Assembly: GCF_002575655.3 (NCBI RefSeq) | Contig: NC_053036.3 | Location: forward strand, 641,722,736-641,786,735 | Direction of reading: 5' to 3' | DNA length: 64,000 nucleotides | Origin: Aegilops tauschii subsp. strangulata | Taxonomy: Eukaryota > Streptophyta > Magnoliopsida > Poales > Poaceae | In this document: positions 21,501 to 34,100 of the stretch, piece by piece | Layout of the letters: each line of letters opens with the position of its first letter | How positions within the stretch are numbered: the stretch's first letter is position 1 | Made by a program: the position numbers and the translations under genes | Notes under the pieces: model-generated | Seen by the model: only the letters and a program-made list of their open reading frames with translations | What the model was told of the DNA's origin: nothing | The model's database searches: none

Positions 21501-24500
21501 CCCTGGGGGGTAGCAATGCCACCCGAGCGTCGCACCGGGCCCTCATACATGCGGGGTGGTGTGGTGGCTTGTCCGAAGAGGCGGCACGCGTCTCCGGGGT
21601 GTGCCCCCCTCACGGACGGCGCCGCCGCCGGCACCTGGAGGGGGGAAACGGGCGCGTCGGGTCTACACGGAGGGGATCTTGCCGTGGGTCTGGCCCGGAT
21701 GTTGCTCCAAAGTGTTCCTATGGACTGACCTAACACAATCGGGTGGATAGGTCCACTGCTCAAAGCCCGTCCGTGCAAAGTCAAAGGGCTAGATCCCGTG
21801 GTCAAACGCTACAGGGTTAGGCGGGACGGGGGCCCTGGTGGGTAGCAATGCCACCCGAGCGTCGCACCGGGCCCTCATACATGCGGGGTGGTGTGGTGGC
21901 ATGTCCCAAGAGGCGGCACGCGTCTCCGGGGTGTGCCCCCCTCACGGACGGCGCCGCCGCCGGCACCTGGAGGGGGAAACGGACGCGTCGGGTCTACACG
22001 GAGGGGATCTTGCCGTGGGTCTTGCCCGGATGTTGCTCCAAAGTGTTCTTATGGACTGACCTACCACAACCGGGTGGATAGGTCCACTGCTAAAAGCCCG
22101 TCCGTGCAAAATCAAAGGGCTTGATCCCGTGGTCAAACGCTACAGGGTTAGGGGGGACGGGGGCCCTGGGGGGTAGCAATGCCACCCGAGCGTCGCACCG
22201 GGCCCTCATACATGCGGGGTGGTGTGGTGGCATGTCCGAAGAGGCGGCACGCGTCTCCGGGGTGAGCCCCCCTCACGGACGGCGCCGCCGCCGGCACCTG
22301 GAGGGGGAAACGGGCGCGTCGGGTCTACACGGAGGGGATCTTGCCGTGGGTCTGGCCTGGATGTTGCTCCAAAGTGTTCCTATGGACTGACCTAACACAA
22401 CCGGGTGGATAGGTCCACTGCTCAAAGCCCGTCCGTGCAAATTCAAAGGGCTAGATCCCGTGGTCAAACGCTACAGGGTTAGGCGGGACGGGGGCCCTGG
22501 GGGGGGGGGGGTAGCAATGCCACCCGAGCATCGCACCGGGCCCTCATACATGCGGGGTGGTGTGGTGCCATGTTCGAAGAGGCGGCACGCGTCTCCGGGG
22601 TGTGCCCCCTCACGGACAGCGCCGCCGCCGGCACCTTGAGGGGGGAAACGGGCGCGTCGGGTCTACACGGAGGGGATCTTGCCCTGGGTCTGGCCCGGAT
22701 GCTGCTCCAAAGTGTTCCTATGGACTGACCTAACACAACTGGGTGGATAGGTCCACTGCTCAAAGCCCGTCCGTGCAAAGTCAAAGGGCTAGATCCCATG
22801 GTCAAACGCTACAGGGTTAGGCGGGACGGGGGGCCTGGGGGGTAGCAATGCCACTCGAGCGTCGCACCGGGCCCTCATACATGCGGGGTGGTGTGGTGGC
22901 ATGTCCCAAGAGGCGGCACGCGTCTCCGGGATGTGCCCCCCCTCACGGACGGCGCAGCCGCCGGCACCTGGAGGGGGAAACGGACGCGTCGGGTCTACAT
23001 GGAGGGGATCTTGCCGTGGGTCTTGCCCGGATGTTGCTCCAACGTGTTCTTATGGACTGACCTACCACAACCGGGTGGATAGGTCCACTGCTCAAGGCCC
23101 GTCCGTGCAAAGTCAAAGGGCTAGATCCCGTGGTCAAACGCTACAGGGTTAGGCGGGACGGGGGCCCTGGGGGGTAGCAATGCCACCCGAGCGTCACACC
23201 GGGCCCTCATACATGCGGGGTGGTGTGGTGGGATGTCCGAAGAGGCGGCATGCGTCTCCGGGGTGTGCCCCCCCTCATGGACGGCGCCGCCGCCGGCACC
23301 TGGAGGGGGGAAACGGGCGCGTCGGTTCTACACGGAGGGGATCTTGCCGTGGGTCTGGCCCGGATGTTGCTCCAAAGTGTTCCTATGGACTGACCTAACA
23401 CAACCGGGTGGATAGGTCCACTCCTCAAAGCCCGTCCGTGCAAAGTCAAAGGGCTAGATCCCGTGGTCAAACGCTACAGGGTTAGGCGGGATGGGGGCCC
23501 TGGGGGTAGCAGTGCCACCCGAGCGTCGCACCGGGCCCTCATACATGCGGGGTGGTGTGGTGGCATGTCCCAAGATGCGGCACGCGTCTCCGGGGTGTGC
23601 CCCCCCTCACGGACGGCACCGCCGCCGGCACCTGGAGGGGGAAACGGACGCGTCGGGTCTACACGGAGGGGATCTGGCCGTGGGTCTTGCCCGGATGTTG
23701 CTCCAAAGTGTTCTTATGGACTGACCTACCACAACCGGGTGGATAGGTCCACTGCTCAAAGCCCGTCCGTGCAAAGTCAAAGGGCTAGATCCCGTGGTCA
23801 AACGCTACAGGGTTAGGCGGGACGGGGGCCCTGGGGGGTAGCAATGCCACCCGAGCGTCGCACCGGGCCCTCATACATGCGGGGTGGTGTGGTGGCATGT
23901 CCGAAGAGGCGGCACGCGTCTCCGGGGTGTGCCCCCCCTCACGGACGGCGCCGCCGCCGGCACCTGGAGGGGGGAAACGGGCGCGTCGGGTCTACACGGA
24001 GGGGATCTTGCCATGGGTCTGGCCCGGATGTTGCTCCAAAGTGTTCCTATGGACTGACCTAACACAACCGGGTGGATAGGTCCACTGCTCAAAGCCCGTC
24101 CGTGCAAAGTCAAAGGGCTAGATCCCGTGGTCAAACGCTACAGGGTTAGGCGGGACGGGGGCCCTGGGGGTAGCAATGCCACCCGAGCGTCGCACCGGGC
24201 CCTCATACATGCGGGGTGGTGTGGTGGCATGTCCCAAGAGGCGGCACGCGTCTCCCGGGTGTGCCCCCCCTCACGGACGGCGCTGCCGCCGGCACCTGGA
24301 GGGGGAAACGGACGCGTCGGGTCTACACGGAGGGGATCTTGCCGTGGGTCTTGCCCGGATGTTGCTCCAAAGTGTTCTTATGGACTGACCTACCACAACC
24401 GGGTGGATAGGTCCACTGCTCAAAGCCCGTCCGTGCAAAGTCAAAGGGCTAGATCCCGTGGTCAAACGCTACAGGGTTAGGCGGGACGGGGGCCCTGGGG

Positions 24501-27500
24501 GGTAGCAATGCCACCCGAGCGTCGCACCGGGCCCTCATACATGCGGGGTGGTGTGGTGGCTTGTCCGAAGAGGCGGCACGCGTCTCCGGGGTGTGCCCCC
24601 CTCACGGACGGCGCCGCCGCCGGCACCTGGAGGGGGGAAACGGGCGCGTCGGGTCTACACGGAGGGGATCTTGCCGTGGGTCTGGCCCGGATGTTGCTCC
24701 AAAGTGTTCCTATGGACTGACCTAACACAATCGGGTGGATAGGTGCACTGCTCAAAGCCCGTCCGTGCAAAGTCAAAGGGCTAGATCCCGTGGTCAAACG
24801 CTACAGGGTTAGGCGGGACGGGGGCCCTGGTGGGTAGCAATGCCACCCGAGCGTCGCACCGGGCCCTCATACATGCGGGGCGGTGTGGTGGCATGTCCCA
24901 AGAGGCGGCACGCGTCTCCGGGGTGTGCCCCCCTCACGGACGGCGCCGCCGCCGGCACCTGGAGGGGGAAACGGACGCGTCGGGTCTACACGGAGGGGAT
25001 CTTGCCGTGGGTCTTGCCCGGATGTTGCTCCAAAGTGTTCTTATGGACTGACCTACCACAACCGGGTGGATAGGTCCACTGCTGAAAGCCCGTCCGTGCA
25101 AAGTCAAAGGGCTAGATCCCGTGGTCAAACGCTACAGGGTTAGGCGGGATGGGGGCCCTGGGGGTAGCAATGCCACCCGAGCGTCGCACCGGGCCCTGAT
25201 ACATGCGGGGTGGTGTGGTGGCATGTCCGAAGAGGCGGCACGCGTCTCCGGGCTGTGCACCCCCTCACGGACGGCGCCGCCGCCGGCACCTAGAGGGGGG
25301 AAACGGGCGCGTCGGGTCTACACGGAGGGGATCTTGCCGTGGGTCTGGCCCGGATGTTGCTCCAAAGTGTTCCTATTGACTGACCTAACACAACCGGGTG
25401 GATAGGTCCACTGCTCAAAGCCCGTCCGTGCAAAGTCAAAGGGCTAGATCCCGTGGTCAAACACTACAGGGTTAGGCAGGACGGGGGCCCTGGGGGGTAG
25501 CAATGCCACCCGAGCGTCGCACCGGGCCCTCATACATGCGGGGTGGTGTGGTGGCATGTCCCAAGAGGCGGCACGCGTCTCCGGGATGTGCCCCCCCTCA
25601 CGGACGGCGCAGCCGTCGGCACCTGGAGGGGGAAACGGACGCGTCGGGTCTACACGGAGGGGATCTTGCCGTGGGTCTTGCCCGGATGTTGCTCCAACGT
25701 GTTCTTATGGACTGACCTACCACAACCGGGTGGATAGGTCCACTGCTCAAAGCCCGTCCGTGCAAAGTCAAAGGGCTAGATCCCGTGGTCAAACGCTACA
25801 GGGTTAGGCGGGACGGGGGCCCTGGGGGGTAGCAATGCCACCCGAGCGTCACACCGGGCCCTCATACATGCGGGGTGGTGTGGTGGGATGTCCGAAGAGG
25901 CGGCATGCGTCTCCGGGGTGTGCCCCCCTCATGGACGGCGCCGCCGCCGGCACCTGGAGGGGGGAAACGGGCGCGTCGGGTCTACACGGAGGGGATCTTT
26001 CCGTGGGTCTGGCCCGGATGTTGCTCCAAAGTGTTCCTATGGACTGACCTAACACAACCGGGTGGATAGGTCCACTGCTCAAAGCCCGTCCGTGCAAAGT
26101 CAAAGGGCTAGATCCCGTGGTCAAACGCTACAGGGTTAGGCGGGATGGGGGCCCTGGGGGTAGCAATGCCACCCGAGCGTCGCACCGGGCCCTCATACAT
26201 GCGGGGTGGTGTGGTGGCATGTCCCAAGAGGCGGCACGCGTCTCCGGGGTGTGCCCCCCCTCACGGACGGCACCGCCGCCGGCACCTGGAGGGGGAAACG
26301 GACGCGTCGGGTCTACACGGAGGGGATCTTGCCGTGGGTCTTGCCCGGATGTTGCTCCAAAGTGTTCTTATGGACTGACCTACCACAACCGGGTGGATAG
26401 GTCCACTGCTCAAAGCCCGTCCGTGCAAAGTCAAAGGGCTAGATCCCGTGGTCAAACGCTACAGGGTTAGGCGGGACGGGGGCCCTGGGGGGTAGCAATG
26501 CCACCCGAGCGTCGCACCGGGCCCTCATACATGCGGGGTGCTGTGGTGGCATGTCCGAAGAGGCGGCACGCGTCTCCGGGGTGTGCCCCCCCCTCACGGA
26601 AGGCGCCGCCGCCGGCACCTGGAGGGGAGAAACGGGCGCGTCGGGTCTACACGGATGGGATCTTGCCATGGGTCTGGCCCGGATGTTGCTCCAAAGTGTT
26701 CCTATGGACTGACCTAACACAACCGGGTGGATAGGTCCACTGCTCAAAGCCCGTCCGTGCAAAGTCAAAGGGCTAGATCCCGTGGTCAAACGCTACAGGG
26801 TTAGGCGGGACGGGGGCCCTAGGGGTAGCAATGCCACCCGAGCGTCGCACCGGGCCCTCATACATGCGGGGTGGTGTGGTGGCATGTCCCAAGAGGCGGC
26901 ACGCGTCTCCCGGGTGTGCCCCCCCTCACGGACGGCGCTGCCGCCGGCACCTGGAGGGGGAAACGGACGCGTCGGGTCTACACGGAGGGGATCTTGCCGT
27001 GGGTCTTGCCCGGATGTTGCTCCAAAGTGTTCTTATGGACTGACCTACCACAACCGGGTGGATAGGTCCACTGCTCAAAGCCCGTCCGTGCAAAGTCAAA
27101 GGGCTAGATCCCGTGGTCAAACGCTACAGGGTTAGGCGGGACGGGGGCCCTGGGGGTAGCAATGCCACCCGAGCGTCGCACCGGGCCCTCATACATGCGG
27201 GGTGGTGTGGTGGCTTGTCCGAAGAGGCGGCACGCGTCTCCGGGGTGTGCCCCCCTCACGGACGGCGCCGCCGCCGGCACCTGGAGGGGGGAAACGGGCG
27301 CGTCGGGTCTACACGGAGGGGATCTTGCCGTGGGTCTGGCCCGGATGTTGCTCCAAAGTGTTCCTATGGACTGACCTAACACAACCGGGTGGATAGGTCC
27401 ACTGCTCAAAGCCCGTCCGTGCAAAGTCAAAGGGCTAGATCCCGTGGTCAAACGCTACAGGGTTAGGCGGGACGGGGGCCCTGGGGGGTAGCAATGCCAC

Positions 27501-28156
27501 CCGAGCGTCGCACCGGGCCCTCATACATGCGGGGTGGTGTGGTGGCATGTCCCAAGAGGCGGCACGTGTCTCCGGGGTGTGCCCCCCCTCACGGACGGCG
27601 CCGCCGCCGGCACCAGGAGGGGGAAACGGACGCGTCGTGTCTACACGGAGGGGATCTTGCCGTGGGTCTTGCCCGGATGTTGCTCCAAAGTGTTCTTATG
27701 GACTGACCTACCACAACCGGGTGGATAGGTCCACTGCTGAAAGCCCGTCCGTGCAAAGTCAAAGGGCTAGATCCTGTGGTCAAACGCTACAGGGTTAGGC
27801 GGGACGGGGGCCCTGGGGGTAGGAATGCCACCCGAGCGTCGCACCGGGCCCTGATACATGCGGGGTGGTGTGGTGGCATGTCCGAAGAGGCGGCACGCGT
27901 CTCCGGGGTGTGCACCCCCTCACGGACGGCGCCGCCGCCGGCACCTAGAGGGGGGAAACGGGCGCGTCGGTCTACACGGAGGGGATCTTGCCGTGGGTCT
28001 GGCCCGGATGTTGCTCCAAAGTGTTCCTATTGACTGACCTAACACAACCGGGTGGATAGGTCCACTGCTCAAAGCCCGTCCGTCAAAGTCAAAGGGCTAG
28101 ATCCCGTGGTCAAACGCTACAGGGTTTGGCGGGACGGGGGCCCTGGGGGGTAGCAA
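18527..28156 (+). repeat. A-B dimer zone with 13-, 8- and 4-monomer repeats
   Basis: Monomers mostly alternate A-B, giving a dimer of about 664 bp. Marked units return at larger steps: GCGTCACACC in the units starting 18859, 23180 and 25835 (13 then 8 monomers), GGCACCGCCGCC in those starting 19190, 23511 and 26165, and GTGGCTTGTCC in those starting 20188, 21516, 24508 and 27162. These are overlapping duplications of different ages. Confidence 0.7.
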
Positions 28157-31100
28157 TGCCACCCGAGCGTCGCACCGGGCCCTCATACATGCGGGGTGGT
28201 TTGGTGGCATGTCCCAAGAGGCGGCACGCGTCTCCGGGGTGTGCCCCCCCTCACGGACGGCGCAGCCGCCGGCACCTGGAGGGGGAAACGGACGCGTCGG
28301 GTCTACACGGAGGGGATCTTGCCGTGGGTCTTGCCCGGATGTTGCTCCAAAGTGTTCTTATGGACTGACCTACCACAACCGGGTGGATAGGTCCACTGCT
28401 CAAAGCCTGTCCGTGCAAAATCAAAGGGCTAGATCCCGTGGTCAAACGCTACAGGGTTAGGCGGGACGGGGGCCCTGGGGGGTAGCAATGCCACCCGAGC
28501 GTCGCACCGGGCCCTCATACATGCGGGGTGGTGTGGTGGCATGTCCGAAGAGGCGGCACGCGTCTCCGGGGTGTGCCCCCCTCAAGGACGGCGCCGACGC
28601 CGGCACCTGGAGGGGGAAACGGGCGCGTCGGGTCTACACGGAGGGGATCTTGCCGTGGGTCTGGCCCGGATGTTGCTCCAAAGTGTTCCTATGGACTGAC
28701 CTAACACAACCGGGTGGATAGGTCCACTGCTCAAAGCCCGTCCGTGCAAAGTCAAAGGGCTAGATCCCGTGGTCAAACGCTACAGGGTTAGGCGGGACGG
28801 GGGCCCTGGGGGGTAGCAATGCCACCCGAGCGTCGCACCGGGCCCTCATACATGCGGGGTGGTGTGGTGGCATGTCCGAAGAGGCGGCACGCGTCTCCGG
28901 GGTGTGCCCCCCCTCACGGACAGCGCCGCCGCCGGCACCAGGAGGGGGGAAACGGGCGCGTCGGGTCTATACGGAGGGGATCTTGCCGTGGGTCTGGCCC
29001 GGATGTTGCTCCAAAGTGTTCCTATGGACTGACCTAACACAACCGAGTGGATAGGTCCACTGCTCAAAGCCCGTCCGTGCAAAGTCAAAGGGCTAGATCC
29101 CGTGGTCAAATGCTACTGGGTTAGGCGGGACGGGGGCCCTGGGGGGTAGCAATGCCACCCGAGCGTCGCACCGGGCCCTCATACATGCGGGGTGGTGTGG
29201 TGGCATGTCCGAAGAGGCGGCACGCGTCTCCAGGGTGTGCCCCCTCATGGACAGCGCCGCCGCCGGCACCTGGAGGGGGGTAACGGGCGCGTCGGGTCTA
29301 CACGGAGGGGATCTTGCCGTGGGTCTGGCCCGGATGTTGCTCCAAAGTGTTCCTATGGAGTGACATAACACAACCGGGTGGATAGGTCCACTGCTCAAAG
29401 CCCGTCCGTGCAAAGTCAAAGGACTAGATTCCGTGGTCAACCGCTACAGGGTTAGGCGGGACGGGGGCCCTGGGGGTAGCAATGCCACCCGAGCGTCGCA
29501 CCGGGCCCTCATACATGCGGGGTGGTGTGGTGGCATGTCCCAAGAGGCGGCACGCGTCTCCGGGGTGTGCCCCCCCTCACGGACGGCGCCGCCGCCGGCA
29601 CCTGGAGGGGGAAACGGACGCGTCGGGTCTACACGGAGGGGATCTTGCCGTGGGTCTTGCCCGGATGTTGCTCCAAAGTGTTCTGATGGACTGACCTACC
29701 ACAACCGGGTGGATAGGTCCACTGCTCAAAGCCCGTCCGTGCAAAGTCAAAGGGCTAGATCCCGTGGTCAAACGCTACAGGGTTAGGCGGGACGGGGGCC
29801 CTGGGGGTAGCAATGCCACCCGAGCGTCGCACCGGGCCCTCATACATGCGGGGTGGTGTGGTGGCATGTCCGAAGAGGCGGCACGCGTCACCGGGGTGTG
29901 CACCCCCTCACGGACGGCGCCGCCGCCGGCACCTGGAGGGGGGAAACGGGCGCGTCGGGTCTACACGGAGGGGATTTTGCCGTGGGTCTGGCCCGGATGT
30001 TGCTCCAAAGTGTTCCTATGGACTGACCTAACACAACCGGGTGGATAGGTCCACTGCTCAAAGCCCGTCCGTGCAAATTCAAAGGGCTAGATCCCGTGGT
30101 CAAACGCTACAGGGTTAGGCGGGACGGGGGCCCTGGGGGGGTAGCAATGCCACCCGAGCGTCGCACCGGGCCCTCATACATGCGGGGTGGTGTGGTGCCA
30201 TGTCCGAAGAGGCGGCACGCGTCTCCGGGGTGTGCCCCCCCTCACGGACGGCGCCGCCGCCGGCACCTGGAGGGGGAAACGGACGCGTCGGGTCTACACG
30301 GAGGGGATCTTGCCGTGGGTCTTGCCCGGATGTTGCTCCAAAGTGTTCTTATGGACTGACCTACCACAACCGGGTGGATAGGTCCACTGCTCAAAGCCCG
30401 TCCGTGCAAAGTCAAAGGGCTAGATCCCGTGGTCAAACGCTACAGGGTTAGGCGGGACGGGGGCCCTGGGGGTAGCAATGCCACCCGAGCGTCGCACCGG
30501 GCCCTCATACATGCGGGGTGGTGTGGTGGCATGTCCGAAGAGGCGGCACGCGTCTCCGGGGTGTGCCCCCCTCACGGACGGCGCCGCCGCCGGCACCTGG
30601 AGGGGGGAAACGGGCGCGTCGGGTCTACACGGAGGGGATCTTGCCGTGGGTCTGGCCCGGATGTTGCTCCAAAGTGTTCCTATGGACTGACCTAACACAA
30701 CCGGGTGGATAGGTCCACTGCTCAAAGCCCGTCCGTGCAAAGTCAAAGGGCTAGATCCCGTGGTCAAACGCTACAGGGTTAGGCGCGACGGGGGCCCTGG
30801 GGGGTAGCAATGCCACCCGAGCGTCGCACCGGGCCCTCATACATGCGGGGTGGTGTGGTGGCATGTCCCAAGAGGCGGCACGCGTCTCCGGGGTGTGCCC
30901 CCCCTCACGGACGGCGCCGCCGCCGGCACCTGGAGGGGGAAACGGACGCGTCGGGTCTACACGGAGGGGATCTTGCCGTGGGTCTTGCCCGGATGTTGCT
31001 CCAAAGTGTTCCTATGGACTGACCTAACACAACCGGGTGGATAGGTCCACTGCTCAAAGCCCGTCCGTGCAAATTCAAAGGGCTAGATCCCGTGGTCAAA

Positions 31101-34100
31101 CGCTACAGGGTTAGGCGGGACGGGGGCCCTGGGGGGGTAGCAATGCCACCCGAGCGTCGCACCGGGCCATCATACATGCGGGGTGGTGTGGTGCCATGTC
31201 CGAAGAGGCGGCACGCGTCTCCGGGGTGTGCCCCCCCTCACGGACGGCGCCGCCGCCGGCACCTGGAGGGGGAAACGGACGCGTCGGGTCTACACGGAGG
31301 GGATCTTGCCGTGGGTCTTGCCCGGATGTTGCTCCAAAGTGTTCTTATGGACTGACCTACCACAACCGGGTGGATAGGTCCACTGCTCAAAGCCCGTCCG
31401 TGCAAAGTCAAAGGGCTAGATCCCGTGGTCAAACGCTACAGGGTTAGGCGGGACGGGGGCCCTGGGGGTAGCAATGCCACCCGAGCGTCGCACCGGGCCC
31501 TCATACATGCGGGGTGGTGTGGTGGCATGTCCGAAGAGGCGGCACGCGTCTCCGGGGTGTGCCCCCCTCACGGACGGCGCCGCCGCCGGCACCTGGAGGG
31601 GGGAAACGGGCGCGTCGGGTCTACACGGAGGGGATCTTGCCGTGGGTCTGGCCCGGATGTTGCTCCAAAGTGTTCCTATGGACTGACCTAACACAACCGG
31701 GTGGATAGGTCCACTGCTCAAAGCCCGTCCGTGCAAAGTCAAAGGGCTAGATCCCGTGGTCAAACGCTACAGGGTTAGGCGCGACGGGGGCCCTGGGGGG
31801 TAGCAATGCCACCCGAGCGTCGCACCGGGCCCTCATACATGCGGGGTGGTGTGGTGGCATGTCCCAAGAGGCGGCACGCGTCTCCGGGGTGTGCCCCCCC
31901 TCACGGACGGCGCCGCCGCCGGCACCTGGAGGGGGAAACGGACGCGTCGGGTCTACACGGAGGGGATCTTGCCGTGGGTCTTGCCCGGATGTTGCTCCAA
32001 AGTGTTCTTATGGACTGACCTACCACAACCGGGTGGATAGGTCCACTGCTGAAAGCCCGTCCGTGCAAAGTCAAAGGGCTAGATCCCGTGGTCAAACGCT
32101 ACAGGGTTAGGCGGGACGGAGGCCCTGGGGGTAGCAATGCCACCCGAGCGTCGCACCGGGCCCTGACACATGCGGGGTAGTGTGGTGGCATGTCCGAAGA
32201 GGCGGCACGCGTCTCCAGGGTGTGCCCCCTCATGGACAGCGCCGCCGCCGGCACCTGGAGGGGGGAAACGGGCGCGTCGGGTCTACACGGAGGGGATCTT
32301 GCCGTGGGTCTGGCCCGGATGTTGCTCCAAAGTGTTCCTATGGAGTGACCTAACACAACCGGGTGGATAGGTCCACTGCTCAAAGCCCGTCCGTGCAAAG
32401 TCAAAGGACTAGATTCCGTGGTCAACCGCTACAGGGTTAGGCGGGACGGGGGCCCTGGGGGTAGCAATGCCACCCGAGCGTCGCACCGGGCCCTCATACA
32501 TGCGGGGTGGTGTGGTGGCATGTCCCAAGAGGCGGCACGCGTCTCCGGGGTGTGCCCCCCCTCACGGACGGCGCCGCCGCCGGCACCTGGAGGGGGAAAC
32601 GGACGCGTCGGGTCTACACGGAGGGGATCTTGCCGTGGGTCTTGCCCGGATGTTGCTCCAAAGTGTTCTGATGGACTGACCTACCACAACCGGGTGGATA
32701 GGTCCACTGCTCAAAGCCCGTCCGTGCAAAGTCAAAGGGCTAGATCCCGTGTTCAAACGCTACAGGGTTAGGCAGGACGGGGGCCCTGGGGGTAGCAATG
32801 CCACCCGAGCGTCGCACCGGGCCCTCATACATGCGGGGTGGTGTGGTGGCATGTCCGAAGAGGCGGCACGCGTCACCGGGGTGTGCACCCCCTCACGGAC
32901 GGCGCCGCCGCCGGCACCTGGAGGGGGGAAACGGGCGCGTCGGGTCTACACGGAGGGGATTTTGCCATGGGTCTGGCCCGGATGTTGCTCCAAAGTGTTC
33001 CTATGGACTGACCTAACACAACCGGGTGGATAGGTCCACTGCTCAAAGCCCGTCCGTGCAAATTCAAAGGGCTAGATCCCGTGGTCAAACGCTACAGGGT
33101 TAGGCGGGACGGGGGCCCTGGGGGGGTAGCAATGCCACCCGAGCGTCGCACCGGGCCATCATACATGCGGGGTGGTGTGGTGCCATGTCCGAAGAGGCGG
33201 CACGCGTCTCCGGGGTGTGCCCCCCCTCACGGACGGCGCCGCCGCCGGCACCTGGAGGGGGAAACGGACGCGTCGGGTCTACACGGAGGGGATCTTGCCG
33301 TGGGTCTTGCCCGGATGTTGCTCCAAAGTGTTCTTATGGACTGACCTACCACAACCGGGTGGATAGGTCCACTGCTCAAAGCCCGTCCGTGCAAAGTCAA
33401 AGGGCTAGATCCCGTGGTCAAACGCTACAGGGTTAGGCGGGACGGGGGCCCTGGGGGTAGCAATGCCACCCGACCGTCGCACCGGGCCCTCATACATGCG
33501 GGGTGGTGTGGTGGCATGTCCGAAGAGGCGGCACGCGTCTCAGGGGTGTGCCCCCCTCACGGACGGCGGCGCCGCCGGCACCTTGAGGGGGGAAACGGGC
33601 GCGTCGGGTCTACACGGAGGGGATCTTGCCGTGGGTCTGGCCCGGATGTTGCTCCAAAGTGTTCCTATGGACTGACCTAACACAACCGGGTGGATAGGTC
33701 CACTGCTCAAAGCCCGTCCGTGCAAAGTCAAAGGGCTAGATCCCGTGGTCAAACGCTACAGGGTTAGGCGGGACGGGGGCCCTGGGGGGTAGCAATGCCA
33801 CCCGAGCGTCGCACCGGGCCCTCATACATGCGGGGTGGTGTGGTGGCATGTCCGAAGAGGCGGCACGCGTCTCCGGGGTGTGCACCCCCTCACGGACGGC
33901 GCCGCCGCCGGCACCTAGAGGGGGGAAACGGGCGCGTCGGTCTACACGGAGGGGATCTTGCCGTGGGTCTGGCCCGGATGTTGCTCCAAAGTGTTCCTAT
34001 TGACTGACCTAACACAACCGGGTGGATAGGTCCACTGCTCAAAGCCCGTCCGTGCAAAGTCAAAGGGCTAGATCCCGTGGTCAAACGCTACAGGGTTTGG

